This document shows, piece after piece, positions 43,986 through 58,000 of a stretch of DNA of 64,000 bases. The stretch comes from Atherinomorus stipes (Eukaryota; Chordata; Actinopteri; Atheriniformes; Atherinidae), in the NCBI GenBank assembly GCA_023101725.1, contig JALJCO010012876.1, positions 462,677 to 526,676 on the forward strand. Reading direction: 5' to 3'. Positions within the stretch are counted from its first letter, which is position 1. Every line of letters starts with the position of its first letter. The notes beneath the pieces are model-generated. The model saw only the letters and a list, made by a program, of their open reading frames with translations. It searched no databases and was not told the DNA's origin. A program made the translations under genes and the position numbers.

Positions 43986-46900
43986 AGGCATGGTGACAGG
44001 ACCACACTGTCACAATAGTAAAACTTGAAAACGTCAATAACACCAGAGCAGAATTTGTTGTGTGACAAAGGTTTTGTTTTGTTCAGAGCTAATAATTAAA
44101 CTTTAATATCCACTTCCAGCAAAAAGATTTGCCATGGCAGCTTCTCTGCCAGGGTAGTGTAGAAGATGATCGTCTTACAATATCTACAAGTTGACACGTG
44201 AGCATCTGAAAGTGTATGTGTGGGTGTACAAGCAAATTGAATCCGTCATTCTTCTCTAAAAGAACCTGTCTCTTCACTGCCCTATCCAGGTCAGGACCCC
44301 ACAGCCCAAGTTACAAGGCTTAATACTTCAGCCATTCAATCATTAAAGTGTTTTATACAGTCTGTCCCCAGACTTCCCTCGCTCGTAAAAAAAATAATAT
44401 TTGTCTTTCCAACTGCACTGTGGACCACAAAGTCCTCATGTTTTATTTTAGACAGAGCAATAAAACTCTGTCCTTCCTCTTGCCAACCTACTTCCACCAT
44501 GAGCCGATGTTCTTGTTCTGTAACCGAACAAATGCTTGTGTGTCCCAAGAAATTCAAGGTTGTATGAGACGTTCAGAGTTGATATTTTCTTCATTTCCCG
44601 CAAAATATCACAGGCACCGGAGAGAGAGGACATTTCTTTCTTTCTTCTTCCTCTTTTTTTTTTTTAAAAAAAGAAACAGTTAGGCTACCCAATTACAGTA
44701 TGTACCTACTATGTTACTAAATTGAATTTGATATATTTTATATGGATTACAGGCATGTACTACTGTGGCAGGCTCTAAAACAGCTGTACACGCCTGCAAA
44801 CATCTGGAAATTCAGTATGCAGCCAAGCTGTAGACCCAGAATTTATCTCTTAAAAATTTGATACAGCAGATGCTTTCTTCTTATCTTATGTTCATTTCAA
44901 ATATTGATATAAAATAAATATTTTGGGATTGTATTCACGTTCAAAATTAAGTAGTGCCAGAAAAAAAAAAAGATTTTTTTCTTTGCCTGTTTTGTAAATG
45001 TGTTTTTTTCAGGCATAATTACACAAACTTGTAAACATTTATCAATATGTAGTCTATAGTATATGGTTACCATTTTTTTGTTTGTTTTTTTTATCAATAG
45101 ATATGCTTTATTATGAACTTTTACTACTTTCTTTTTGCTGTAGTCATAGTTGTGAAGTTGTGTATAATTGATATACTTTAACATGATACAAAACATAAGG
45201 ATACTTGAATTTACAAAGGACAACAAACATTTTTTAGAGCCTTAAAAATGTAATTTCAAGCATACGTGACAGTTTCACATACTTGGAAAATATAGACATG
45301 TTTTGTTTTTACAAGGTAGGCCTAGGCATTTAATAGTTGCCCAGAAAGTGTGGTAGTTTTACAGCTTACTTGTCCTTACCATGCTGATAGCTTTGCGAAT
45401 CAGTCACTAAATCAACTATCAAGAAGAAGGCAGTTTTCTGCATTTTGTGAAACTGTCAAGAACAAAACTCTGCATTTGGAGGTTAGATGGGTTTGTGGTA
45501 GAGGTAAACGCATAAGTTTGAAGCAGGAGAACTGTGTTTTCATCACTTCAAACCCAATAACAATTACAGTACTTACTTTACATCCCTTCTGCTTTGAGTT
45601 GCCACTAGGCTTAAAAGGAAAGAAGGTGGTAAGGTTTAGTTATCAAAAATTAGTTGACTATTATTAGAAAAACATCAAAGTATATACGAAAAACAGGCAT
45701 TATCTCAATGTACCAAATCAAAATCTTCCCTACATACAAATGAAACCTCACACAATAAAATAAAGACAAAAAATAAGAAACAAAGAAAAATACAGAGCTT
45801 ATGTCCATTTGCATAAATCCAAAATGATTTTGTTCTTATGCCTGTCATGTTTGTTGTGAAACTACCTTAGATACAAAATTTAAGATATTCTGTACTATTT
45901 TTTATTTGACTGCTTGAATAGGATTTTTGACATTCAGAGGTGTTGCAGATAGAATGAAATGATATAGTACACTATTACATATGCCATGTTTAGCTGAAGA
46001 ATGACAGTCTGTGGACTAACAATAAAATATAATACTAAGGGACAGAAAGCTTGACCTGTTGTCAGCTGAACTCACTGCTCAGAAGAGACCTCCTATTACA
46101 GATAATCACTGCTTTGAGTTCAACACCACTGAACTGAATGATTCCACCTCTCAAGCCTTTCTTTATCACTGGCACCTAACCATGAGTATTCTTTTCATTT
46201 AAGTGCAGGGAAATATGATAAAATACTTAAAGATACATACAGAGAAATATTCAAAAGATGTGGGGTTTTTGTTTAGCCAGATGCATTCATTTTAAGCTAA
46301 CTGGAATCTTCCACCTTTGCACATTATACACGTCAAACAAAAGACTAACCAGTTCATTCTCAGGCTGCCTCTAAGTGCATGACAGCAAATCATTTGCCAC
46401 AAGTGCATGTGAAATGCTGGTTTATTAGCTAATCAAACAAGAGTCTCAGACATACGAGGAAAGCTGTCTCGTTAAGCAGGAGAGGAGACGATAAGATGAG
46501 AGAAGAGCCATCTCAGGGATCATCTTTAACTCTTGTGTGGTTATGTGTTCCCTCAGTGCCACAACACAAACCAGAGCTCAATGAAGTGATGGGTCATTTA
46601 TTTAAATCTTTCATGCACAGGGTTGCTGAAGGTCAAAGATCTGATTTATGAGTAATTTATAGAAGCACTGTTTCCTAAATCATGTTTTTTTTTTTCTCAG
46701 TGCTTACAGAAAGCTCTTGATGTTGTTTAAATTGATTTTACTGGAAGAAACCAGCTCAGGATTCTGTAGAATAATAGCAGTGATGTATGTGTGCGTTTGT
46801 TGTTAACGATTTTAAATGATGGAAAGAATGGAACAGTGGGGTTGGAGTATGTTAGGGTTTGGCTCTGTATGAATTTGAAAGGGCTGGTGCACGTTAATGT

Positions 46901-48419
46901 CTGATGTTTGATCCACGTGCATGGTTAAGTATAAAAGTACAGGCTCATAATGGAGGATCTCAAGTGTTTGTATCAGTTTTTTAGATATTACAAGAGAAAA
47001 CTGCTCTTTCTTTTTAACAGAGACAGAGTAAAGCTGAAGCAGCTACTCACTGTGTTATTTTAGGGCACAACTAATAGCATGGATTATATCATAACTTGTA
47101 CAAGAGAACAGGGTGGTTGTAGGGAGAGTAAATGATCTGCAGGATGTTTTGCATCGTCTAAACATGTTGTAATGATGAGGCTGTTCAATTCTGAGTATTT
47201 TTCATTAAACATTAACTCATGCCACAGCTGTCAGTGCACTAAATTCCTTCTGACTGCCTTTCTCTCACTATAATTTCCTCTGTTCACATTCCTTCTGCTG
47301 ATTTTTTTTTTTGTCACAGCTTTCCAACTTTAATTTCTCTGCTCAGAAAGTGAAATCACATAGAATTCAGTGCCCTTGCAAGGGAACATAAATACAGCTA
47401 GCCATGATATGAAGTGTTATATTTCACACCTTATCAGATTTTCATGCTGATATCACAGCAGTTTGCAGCTACTGCAGAAACACATGCCTAGTCTGGCTGT
47501 CGCTTATCAGTTGTTTACAGTGCCACTGCACATGAATCCCTGCCAGCATTTTTTACCTTCGTGATCATCATCCCCACCATAAGACTCCAGAACCCATACA
47601 GTAGTTATATGTCCCATCAGCACTGATATGTCCAAGGGTGTGCAGGTGTCACACGGGGATGTCTGAGCTGAGTATCAATGACAAAACAGCGCCCACTGCA
47701 GCTGGTTGGGATGCACTGTTTTCATTTAAGGACTATCTGAATCTGATTTCCTGCTGCCTTCTTGATAAACGTGTCTGACAGTTGGTTCATAAACCTCTGT
47801 AGGTGTCACATCCATGAGACCACCTGTCTCTTCTCCATCTGAACAAGAATAATCCTGCAGGAAGGAGGGGCATCTGAGAGAATGAATATAGTGTTTTCTT
47901 ATTCCACCACACTCACATTGGAACCTCACTCCTAACTATCTTTTGTCTTTTTTAATTGTATGACTTTTTTAAATATCTGACAACTATTTAGACCAATTAG
48001 CGAAACAGAAAGATAAATAATCATGCACATGAGTTTGTCATCCTGCAGGTGCAATTTTGTTCCAAGTACAATGACTTTTTATAATTCAATAACTTAACAC
48101 TGCACACATGCTGTATGGTATGTGTTGAACTTCTAAGTGAAGACTAGACAAAAACAAAACAACAAAACAAAAAAAACGTACGGATGAAAGATCAAGTAAA
48201 TACAAAAAGATTATGTTTTTCACTTGACTTTATCAATATCTACCAAAACTGTCAACCTGAGCCAAATTACACAATCAATGAGAAAAAAAACCCAACAAAA
48301 TTGGGGGAAAAGTGACAAAAAACAGGCAGTCATCTCCACAAGGGTCTGATTTTAGTGAAGGGGAACATGAAGTGGAAGACTGAGTATTCAGTGTCAAGGC
48401 TAGGTTAGGTTTCCAGCTT
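43986..48419. other. no gene; AT-rich single-copy DNA
   Basis: Long AT-rich stretch with homopolymers near 44649-44670, 44960-44971 and 46684-46696. Nothing belongs to the repeat families seen elsewhere in the window, and no exon is supported. Confidence 0.4.
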
Positions 48420-48720
48420 CAGCGTTGTCAACACTCTCACAGCACCGTAAGGCGGGCCGGGTGGGGTTCACTCTCGGAACAGAAGCTGGCGTCACCTCTC
48501 GTGCCAAAACCACTCCGACATTACAACACATGGACCCTGTGAACATGACACCAGCACTTGGTGAAAAACAGCATGCAGGACCAATTCTGTCATGGCCCGG
48601 GCCATATGAAATGAATGTTCTCGCCCCACATCGCTTGATCTTGTTGATCCATCCTCTTACTCCTGCCAGGTTTGAATTTCTCTCCTTCCAAACAAAGTTT
48701 GTCACACATGAACCTTCTGG
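48420..48720. other. CpG-retaining block, unidentified
   Basis: AAGGCGGGCCGGGTGGGG, CTCTCGGAACAG, GGCGTCACCTCTCG and TGGCCCGGGCCA stand out by CpG content. Both strands are open for about 100 codons; the minus frame includes KERNSNLAGVRGWINKIKRC. I recognise no domain. It could be a transposon coding fragment or a retro-copied exon. Confidence 0.35.
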
Positions 48721-50173
48721 ATCAAAGCTTAATCATTTTACAGTCTTTAGCTTCTGACTTCTGATGGTGAACTTGTGCAGGCCTTCTTATGTGGCAATTT
48801 GACAGAAATAGCCACTCATGAAACAAAAGAATTGGAAGATCAAAGAAGGGTGGGAAGACATGAGAGACATCGCAGTATGGAGGATAAAATATATATATAT
48901 ATTTCTGAAAGTAATACTGAAGGAGCCAAAACATATGTGCTTGTTTAATCTTGGTGTGGGAAGCTGATATAAGTGTAGTAGCAAGGAGAGAAGGAATAGA
49001 GTTTGTGGCTGCCAGTGTTTAGATTTAGCAGTGTCCGATGACAGCTAGCTGTTCATGAATGTGGCTGCAAGCTACCCACACTGCTGCTACAGCACAGAGC
49101 TCTCCAGAATCAAAAGACTGTGGAAACACTCAGCATGACTGACAACTAACTGAATGAATGGACAAATGAAAAGTATGACTGGTTGCATACATAAACAAAT
49201 AACATATTTCAAAAAGTGGGTCAATGTGTTGCAAACATAGATGGTTAGCTTTACTGGTATAATATTGTGAGAAAATACGCTTACTCAGTTTCTTGCCAAG
49301 AGTGCATGGTTATGTGAAACAAGAGCCAACACCATTTGTGTATTTTTACTACCAAAAACTTTGTTTTTGCTGTTTTTGCACAGAATATGAACAAATGATT
49401 GAACCTGTTCAACATTACTAACATTATTGGGAGGGCTGACTTGTTCACTTTTAAATTTAATGGAGCTCTGTTGTATGATTTTTGCACATTCTGAGAGCAA
49501 AGTGGTTCCCAGTATGATTTGGTGCAAATATTAACAAAGAAGAAACAGTCAGCCTGGATCAAAGTTTGCAGTCTTACTGTATATAGAACCTTGTTTGCTA
49601 ATGCTGGTGGTCCCATTAGATTTACATGATCCATATTCAATTTTCTTCAAAAAAGAAATATCAGTAAGTTGAATAGCTAGCATTATCATAGTAAGAAATG
49701 TATATCTGGGTTTCAACTGGTCCAATCATTTTCTTATCCTCATCCAAAAGTTAGAAACCTGGACTTGTATGTGGCGTGCAACAGGTGATCCTGCAAAGCC
49801 ACATCATTACACATTCCGCCTTACACCAAACAAGTCACTGTATGAGCTTATCTATGACAGAGACTTTGAAAAACATTGTCACATCACTTGTATTTCATTT
49901 AAATCCTATTAAATCTACCCACAAACTTTAATTCGTTTACTGCTACTTTAATTTCACTGTCACTGTGACGATTGATAAACTGCAAAAGTGACTACTATGC
50001 ATCAAGTTACTGAATGCACTCAGTGTAAATGTGCTTGAAGTTGCAATAAACATATCTGATCAGATCCTAATTGTGTTCCTTAAGCATCAATGTCCAGGGC
50101 TACCAAATGAAGTCAGTATGATGCAGTTCCTGAAATAACCACAGGAGGTTGTTGGCAATTCTTATGTTTGAAT
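48721..50173. other. no gene; nothing recognised
   Basis: AT-rich, with a short TA microsatellite at about 48887-48902. Frames on the minus strand near 49281-49640 have no family features. Confidence 0.4.
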
Positions 50174-50174
50174 A

Positions 50175-50269
50175 CCATCCATCCATCCATCCGTCCGCTG
50201 TCCATCTGTCCATCCATCCATCCATCCATCCATCCATCCATCCATCCATCCATCCATCCATCCATCCCT
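50175..50269 (+). repeat. (CATC)n microsatellite
   Basis: About 20 ATCC units with a degenerate 5' portion containing GTCCGCTGTCCATCTGTC. The minus strand reads GGAT repeats. RTE-type LINE tails in fish end in GGAT repeats, so it may have grown from such a tail, but no LINE sequence adjoins it here. Confidence 0.95.
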
Positions 50270-53200
50270 CTTCTACCATTTATCAAAGATTGGTAGAAGA
50301 GTGTGCTTTTTTGTTTTACACTCCCCATTTACAATCTTTTTGCAGGTTTTACATTTACAGTAAAGATGGGGTGTTGTTATTGATCATCTCATAGTAAATT
50401 ATGCATTCCACATCCGCAACAATGTGCCAAGTGTCTATTGATCCCACATGACATAAGTTTAGTCCTCTGTCCATGTCCAAATAAGCAAGGGTCAACAAAG
50501 ATGCCTCTCTACAAATCTTTGCAGCTCAATCAAGTTTAGGTGAATTAGAAACTATAAATAAGCCATGAAAAAGAAAAACAGAGTAGTTACAGGGTGTAAT
50601 TCCAAGTCTTTGTGTACGTGTGTCTTAAAGGAGGGTTTAAGGAGGGTTGGTGGGGGTGTCAGTTTTTCATTTCAGTTTTTCTTTTTGTTTTGATCTTAAC
50701 AGCCGCCACAAGATCTAATCTTATTGGTGTCATTAAGTCATAACTTTGCTTTCTGCTCATTATTGGCAAAACACAACAACATTGCAGAAAATCTCATCTC
50801 TCAAATTTGTATGAATTGTTGAATTTCTGCACCAGTATGACGTGCCGATGATATAAACTATATCATACAACTAGTTACAAAGTCAAAACTCCAGGATATA
50901 ACAGTGAGTCCATGTGTGAATGCAGCTAGGAATTCTTCACTGCAAGTAAATACAAATGCTGATTAGAGATAATGATTTATGCTATTTCTTTTGGATCTGT
51001 ACAGTATATTGCTTTTTAATTCTCTCTTTTCTGTAGATGTGATCTGTAGATCTGTATGGGCTACTATACAGAACCTGGATTTAAAAAAGTATCCTTTTTC
51101 CTTCTATTATCTCTGCACCTAGTTTTAACTTTTTCAGAATGTGCGTGATTTTGCACCTTTTTCTTGTACCATACAGAACCTCCACCATTGATACCTTCTG
51201 TGTATTCTTAAACATGCCTCTCAGCACTGTGAGATCCCAATCAAGGATTGTCCACTGTGAAGTCAACTATATATCACAACAGAATGTAAAACAGTTGAGT
51301 TATTCCAGAAAAAAAAGTGCCAGTTTCTCAACAAATAAGACTTGTATACAATGGATTTTGTTCATGGCAGTTTTATGATTACTTCCAACTCCAGAGTTCT
51401 TACTTTTGTACAGTGCTCTCTCACCCACAAAACATTAGCAGTAAGAGTTAAAAGTGCGGGTAACAATTAATGTACATAGCTATAGGTGGACAAATTGTAA
51501 AACACACCAACAGTTACAAAAATATGCATGCTTGGTTTACATTTTACTGTGCATGAATTGTGGTTCAGGAATAGTGCAGAACAGCAAGAGTCTCAACATA
51601 TGTTGCAACCTCATATTTTAGACCTCGGACAAATTATAATACATTTTCTGACCGTGCCAGTGAAGTGCATGTGGAAAACAGCAACTGTAGAGAAAGTCTG
51701 GGCCTTCATTCTCTGCATAATCTCTGATGCTCATGTGTGGAAAAACTGTGTGGAAGCACAACCTTCATCAACTTCATCACACTTCTCTATGTTGAAAATT
51801 CCTCTACATTTGCTATGTTATTCTAAAGAATCTGTATGAAGAGATACACTTAGGCTTTCATTGCTTGATGCCTATTTTTATTAAGCCTGTGGATATTTTA
51901 TGGTCAAGAGGAATGAATTATATTGGCTAAATGCAGTCTGTTATTTTAGGACTAGTGCAGCTACTCGATTAGAGCAGTCATTTTGGTCTGCACCTCATTC
52001 TGCAGGCAGTAAAGAGCAAAACCTCAGAAAATGTGCATGTGTAAGCTTTGTGTGGAATAACAATGACACAAGAATAGAAGCAGTAGTCTGAGGGGAAGGA
52101 AAACTTATTTTTTAAAAAAAGAGAAGAAAGACACATCAAACAGCCTCACACGAAATATGAGAAGCTTTTTCTTTATTCCCATGGTTGGACACTTTACACA
52201 CGGAAACCCTTTCTCTTTCTGACTTTCTTGCATGCAAACACAGCCATTAACACACACATAAACACACACACATAAGTCGACAACCATGTTGACCACCCAG
52301 CCTGTGCCCCCTGGGCCCCACCTCTCACCTCGCTCAGAGGCACTATAGCTGAGAAAAACTACACCCCTCGCTTCTTTTCCCTCGATCCCTACCTAGTTCC
52401 TCGCTTCCTCACCTCCCTCTCTCAGTGCTCCAATTCATGTTGTAACAACTCATAAAGGAAGGAGACTTTGACCCCCTTAGTAAAAGTCCCCAATCGCCTT
52501 CGTTCATCTGCTGTGCGTAGGAGTGGGTTAGGCAAATTCAGATTGACTCTTCTGGCTATATTCTGACATCCTGTTCAAAGTCCTGTTGTAAATGTCTGAT
52601 GTACTAAAAGAGATTTTACTTAAACATATGACTTGTATTGTGATCCTGAAGTAATCCTTTAGACTCATTCTTAATGGGGACCCATCACTTTTAAAATGGT
52701 TTAAACGGTATTACAGTTCAACCATTTAATTGTTCCAGATCTAAATATTTTCCACACATTTAATATTCAAATTTGGCTTCGTCATAATCCTAAAGTACAA
52801 CATTCAATCTTGAAATTAGAAACAAGGCCATATTCATACAAAACTACCATAACGTAAACCGAGTGCTCTATGACCAACCATTCAAGGCAAATTGCCCATC
52901 AATTTGACCTTTAAATTTAGTTTAAAGGAGTGATGACATAGCAGTAAAAACTGGTTCATGTAGTTGACATTACTGCATGTGTAAGTACTCCAAAGAAAAA
53001 AAAATGTCACTTTTTACAGCAGGGATTGTTTTAAAGGTTAGACCTCCCATCCTCAGTAAAAGAGTTGGGTGCTATAATGATATGCAGCTTTACCCGGAGA
53101 CCAAGTTGACTTCATTTTGATTGGCTACACCTTATTTGGCTATAACCTTATTTAGAGAAAGTAGTTCAAGCTGCAGTCAGAGTTTGCTAAAGGCTATCTG

Positions 53201-53632
53201 TTAGCAACATGTGCACTTCAGACATGTTTATCAGACAAGACAGCATTTAGAAAATAAATAAACTTACAGGTAATGACAAGGTTGTGGTCGCCTCCCTCAG
53301 TGTTGCTGCAGAAGTTTTCTTTTAAATCCATTTGTTTGAAAACACAGACCTGACTGCTTAGCAGTTACTTAGCTCCACTCATGCAGTTGAATCAGCGAGG
53401 GAGGGGGTGAGAGTGGAGGGTGGAAGGAGAGAAGAGGAGGAGGGGGGCTGTTTGCTTGATAGTGTGCTCTAATTGGAGCAAATTAAATTACGTAGAAAGA
53501 TAAAACTACGTAGAATGATAAGGTGTTGTCTGATTCAACCATTTTTGAACAAAGAAACAAAGCTGATAGACCATAAATGGGAACTTTGATTCTCACTCTG
53601 GACCTTCACATGGCCTCATCAGTGCACAACAT
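50270..53632. other. no gene; single-copy-looking DNA
   Basis: No repeat family or exon recognised. 52290-52530 is C-rich with several CCCCTCGC/CACCTC words and might be regulatory; 53395-53450 is G-rich (GAGGAGGAGGGGGG type). Confidence 0.4.
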
Positions 53633-54190
53633 GGGTCTGTTGCACGAAGCAGGTTTAATGAAAACCCTGAGTTGTTTAACCCTGAAATTCGGGAAACTCT
53701 GAGTTTTCCGTAACTCAACCCAGGGAAAGAGGAGTAACTCTAGCCTGTTGCACGAAGAGGGGTAACTAAAACCCTCGGTCGGTTACCATGGTAACAGACT
53801 CTCTGAAACTAACCTGGTCGGGAGCAGGTTAGTGTGGAGAAAATCTTGAGTTTCTCGCTGTCTCCGCCCACTTTTAGCCACACTCCCCATTTCATTTCCT
53901 CATTCATTCATTCATTCAGTCAGCGGTGAGTTTTGGCTGCTGCCGTATCGAATAAAACATGTTAAAAATAAATCAGAGTTGGTAGGTTACAGACGTGTTC
54001 TTTGGATAAGGATTTCATGGATGAAGATGCTGCATTTCTACGGAGAGTTAAACATTCGGATATTGTTATCATACCACGGACAGAAGTTATTTTATGTCCC
54101 GACAGTTGTGATTTCTGTTGTTAGTTTCATATCACAGTCATTCATCTACATACAAGCTGATCCGTCCGTACATTTATATATCACCATCCG

Positions 54191-54335
54191 TATGTGACAG
54201 TTGGAGGTCCTGTCTCTCTGTTTCCGAGAGATGTTTTGTGCTGATTATTTGACCATCAAGCTGTCTCTATCTCTGGGTAAGTGAGCAAGGTTAACGATTG
54301 TCACGCAGAAAGTTGTGGTTTGATCCCAGATGTGA
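54191..54335 (+). repeat. dispersed repeat Y with tRNA-like part, copy 1
   Basis: TATGTGACAGTTGGAGGTCC then TGTTTCCGAGAG opens a leader. A tRNA-like part follows with A-box-like TAAGTGAGCAAGG at 54278 and B-box-like GGTTTGATCCC at 54318. The whole segment is collinear with 60761-60905 (TATGTGGCAGTTGACGGTCC, GCTTCCGAGAG). It lies inside the 53.6-55 kb element. Probably a SINE-like module, not a working tRNA. Confidence 0.65.
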
Positions 54336-54559
54336 CTTTTTTCATGTTGCCATACGCTTTCCCCTCAAAGCAGATTATTGAGCAGGTTATTGTTTATTGC
54401 CCTGCGTTTTTTTCCAAATAGATTTTTTTTCTTTAATTTGAGATGCAGGGCATTTGAGACATGTGACAGATATATTTCATCTTAATACTACTGACAAAAG
54501 CGCCTCTCCCCCGCGGGATCGCACCCAAGTTGAATAAATAAAATTGCTGCGATAAAAGT

Positions 54560-54630
54560 ACAAAGCTGGATTTGAACACCAGCCTCCGAGGTGAAACATA
54601 AATGCACGAACCATTCAACCAAGTAGTTAC
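54560..54630 (-). repeat. tRNA-like segment in opposite orientation
   Basis: On the minus strand CTTGGTTGAATGG (A-box-like, 54611-54623) precedes GGTGTTCAAATCC (B-box-like, 54568-54580) at about the spacing of a tRNA. Stems do not pair well enough for a functional tRNA. It faces the tRNA-like part of repeat Y about 230 bp away, so the two promoters would be convergent. Confidence 0.5.
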
Positions 54631-55069
54631 CTACACAAACCAGCTGGAATCTGACAGCATCTCAGACTGTCGTGTTACAGTTCTACTCTATAACATCGTT
54701 GTGATTGTAAAGGACAGCATTTAAACTTAAATCTTCTCCCACGCTGTCATTCTTTCTTTTTAAATTGCAGCAGCAGCAGTTCAAACTCGCCATATGAGGC
54801 TTTAGAAGTTAGTTCCATTCAATGGCGAGCGCAGCCCGCCTTTGCGTCTACGTTGCCATGGTGACTCGTCGAATGCTCAATTGGTGCTGGCTTTTTATCA
54901 TGGTAGAGCAGGTTTAAAACCCCGGGTTGAACTACCCTGAGTTGATTAAACCAACTCAAATCAGGTGTTTTGGGACTGAAAACTCAGAGTTTCGAATCTC
55001 CGAGTAGATCAACTCAGAGTTCATGGTTACACTCAGAGTTTGTTGAACCTGCTTCGTGCAACAGACCCC

Positions 55070-58000
55070 AGATCATATTATACCCCCAAAACCCCAGAAA
55101 AGTGAAATTTGATGTCATGGCACCTTTAAGTAATGGAAACCAAAGATGCTTCCTTGCTACAATAGTTGCTTTCAAGCTGTGCCCAGTCAAAGCTGGGAAA
55201 GAGTCCTTCCTTGCGTTTAGAAAAGAATTAAAACAAGAGCTCAAAAATTGAGCATAACTCAATGCAATGGTCCCACCTCCACTGGTTTTGATAATCAGAA
55301 GCTTTAAAAGCAATATACTGGTTCAACTTTAAAACTCTGTGCTCCTAATGCGTTTTGATGGCAAACTCACATTTATAATGCAAGTTCAGTGAACCATTGT
55401 TGGCCTACCGTCTTAGAAATTGCACTTAACAATCTTTTTTTTTTTTTCTTAAAGCCTTGGTGTCAAATGACTGTTGCAATTCACTTTACAGTAAGAAACA
55501 TGCTGGCAACTTGATCTTAATACACTGGCTATTTTGTATGCAAACCATAGTTGATGCAGCAAAGAAACCCAAGAGGACATTATTGAAGGAAGCGAGGCAG
55601 AGAAAGAGAGAAAATAACAGCATGAGAAAGAAGACAAGAGTCAAAATGAGACTGACTTACTGGCTGTAAAATGCTCACAGAAGAGACAGGATCCAAAACA
55701 GATACCAAATTAGCTTTTGAGAGGCACCAATGTGTGAAAATCTGCCAAAGTTTAGTGCCATTTTAGCTAGGTACCAACAGTAATTTAACCTGTTCTTATT
55801 TTAGCGTACCGCCCACGGGTTAGGGTTAGGAGTTAAGGTTATGAATTATGAATTATGAATTTCTCATAAATAAACTTGTTTTTTGCTCAGTGTACATTCT
55901 AAGTACCTACACGTTATACACCATTGGAAAGCTGAGATTCTTGAGATTTCAATTATCTAAACCATTCCAGGCTGCAATCATAACTGTAGATTCAGAAAAC
56001 ACTTATTTCAAACCAGCAACAAATACAAAAGTTTATGTACTGTAGTCCAGTAACAGGTAATACTGCAACAAAAGCAATCCTATTTCATCAGCAAAGGTCC
56101 AATAAAAGCATTCCAGAAAAATAGTTGGCCACAGCCAGTCTTTCATCCATAAAGGCCTATGTACCGTGGCCCCTAGCACGAATAATATCCATCTGATGCA
56201 CATATATTCCATATATTTCTCACTGCAGCGCCGGTTAGCCGCATCCTGTTAGCCGCTAAGTCCTACGGTTGCAGCTACAACATCGTCTCTCAGCTCTGAC
56301 CTTTTGATTGAAATATCATTTCCACCAATAGACCACTGTTTACTCTCCCTGTATGGCACAACGGCCAATGAAGACAGGTGTGTAAAAAAGTGCCCCCCTT
56401 ATTCCTTTGTCTTAAGCTGAAGCCTTGTGCGGTGAATTTTACAAATGACTGACAAACTGAATAGCCAACAGAATTGTGAATACACTGATATGCTGATTTA
56501 TGGGTTAGGCCCTCCCCCAACCCACTCAGGAGCTTTACTGCTGTGCGTAAGAGATGCTGCTCACGCAGGAGAAGTTTTGTTTATGGAGAAAATGTGTTTA
56601 TTCTCTGTTACTCTTTGTCAGTAATACTTACAATAAATCTGGATGTAGGATAAGATAGTCAAAATTGTAACCTTTTATTTGGGCATAAGATCATGACTGT
56701 AAGTTGAAGCTTTCCAGAATAAAAGCCAATATATTACTAATGGTTACCAAGGGTCTCCAGATGGCACGCACTTAGTTTGCCTGGTCCTATCTTTGGAAAA
56801 CTCATTTCATGTTGTATAACAATCACATTTGAACTGCCAGTGGAAAAGACTTTTAGCTGTGCCCTCATTGTATTTTCCAGTCCACCACCTAAACTTAAAG
56901 TCATTTTGAAGGCAAATGTTTATGAAAAAAAAAAAAAAAAAAATGGGCTGACATAAAATTGATCAGTTTCACTGTATTTAAACCCCTGTTATTCAGTTCC
57001 AGTGGCAGTAAGACCAATTCTAACTGCTGGGGGGGGGAATTCAGAGTATTACCTATCAAAAGAGCCCTCAACCATGATTGTACTCATGATGGTTAAAGAG
57101 CAGCTTTAAAATGACTTTAGGTGTGGTTTTTTTCAGGCGTTTTAGGTGAAAAGTGAAAGATTCAAGGACTGTGGTCATCTTAAAATGCATTTTTTAATTT
57201 TCAACTAAAGGACTTCCCTTTGGTGGAATTTAATGTTTTGGCATCCTGAGCACAGCTGTTCGGATCCTTCCTTGATTTTAAGAAGCACCTCATTTGTGTT
57301 TTTACTTTGTTTCACTGTGGTGTGCTTCTGAAATTAAGTTTTGTTATATTTTTTTGTTCAGCATGCAGTGAAGGAAGTGCCAAACCCAAAATTCCTGTCA
57401 TGAGCTTCACACAAATGGAGAGGATCTGATATGTGATATATCAGTTTCTTTCCTGTCTGTTGCAGTTTTTGGCCAACATTCCTACAACTGTAGCAGTGAA
57501 CAAGAGAAAGACACATGCATTTTTATGCTCTTTCACCCTCATGTCAATACAAAAGCACAACATCTATTTTGTACAATTGTTTTTGAAATTACAAATTATA
57601 TTTGCGCTGAACAGCTGCTTTGTGTATAAGGGTCTGTAGTGGCAAACAATTTCCATTTCTGATACTAAATTTGTTGTAGTTACTATATTTTGAGCAGTTT
57701 TAACCTTTTTCAAATATATATTTTTTTATTACATGTAACCCTTTTGTAATTACTTCTTACTCCCCAGAAAGTGTGGTTTGAGCTTACAAACTAATCTTGA
57801 ATGGCATTTTATAGGGTCTGCAGGCTGACATATACTCGGATCAGACACTCATCCAGTCTGTAAACTAGGCACAAAGACAATCATGCATGGAGAGAGTGAG
57901 GCAGACAAGACAAGTCTGGTGATTATTTAGCAAAGGCAAGCAGAGCCACATGTGAAAGTGGAATCAGGGGAACCAAACAGAGGTCAGAGGTCAGGTGGGA

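Larger units (their letters stand above)
53633..55069. mobile_element. Harbinger/ISL2EU-like element, GGGTCTGTTGCACGAAGC ends
   Basis: GGTCTGTTGCACGAAGCAGG at 53634 and the complement of the right end, GGTCTGTTGCACGAAGCAGG at 55049-55068, match exactly. Near both ends are multiple AACTCAGAGTT-type words, forming further inverted pairs. The 1.4-kb interior has no transposase but does contain two tRNA-like segments. A second internal TGTTGCACGAAG at 53748 suggests a partial duplication of the end. The superfamily call is by analogy with fish PIF/Harbinger or ISL2EU ends; flanking duplications are not clear. Confidence 0.75.

Noticed and set aside
50113..50328. WMDG-repeat protein frame
   Set aside because: Purely the translation of the CATC microsatellite.
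53979..54197. 72-codon frame in the Harbinger-like element as a transposase exon
   Set aside because: Neither this frame nor the overlapping MDEDAAFLRRVKHSD frame shows a motif that I can assign to a Harbinger nuclease or its DNA-binding partner.
55812..55835. Telomeric TTAGGG repeat
   Set aside because: Only two units; interstitial chance occurrence.
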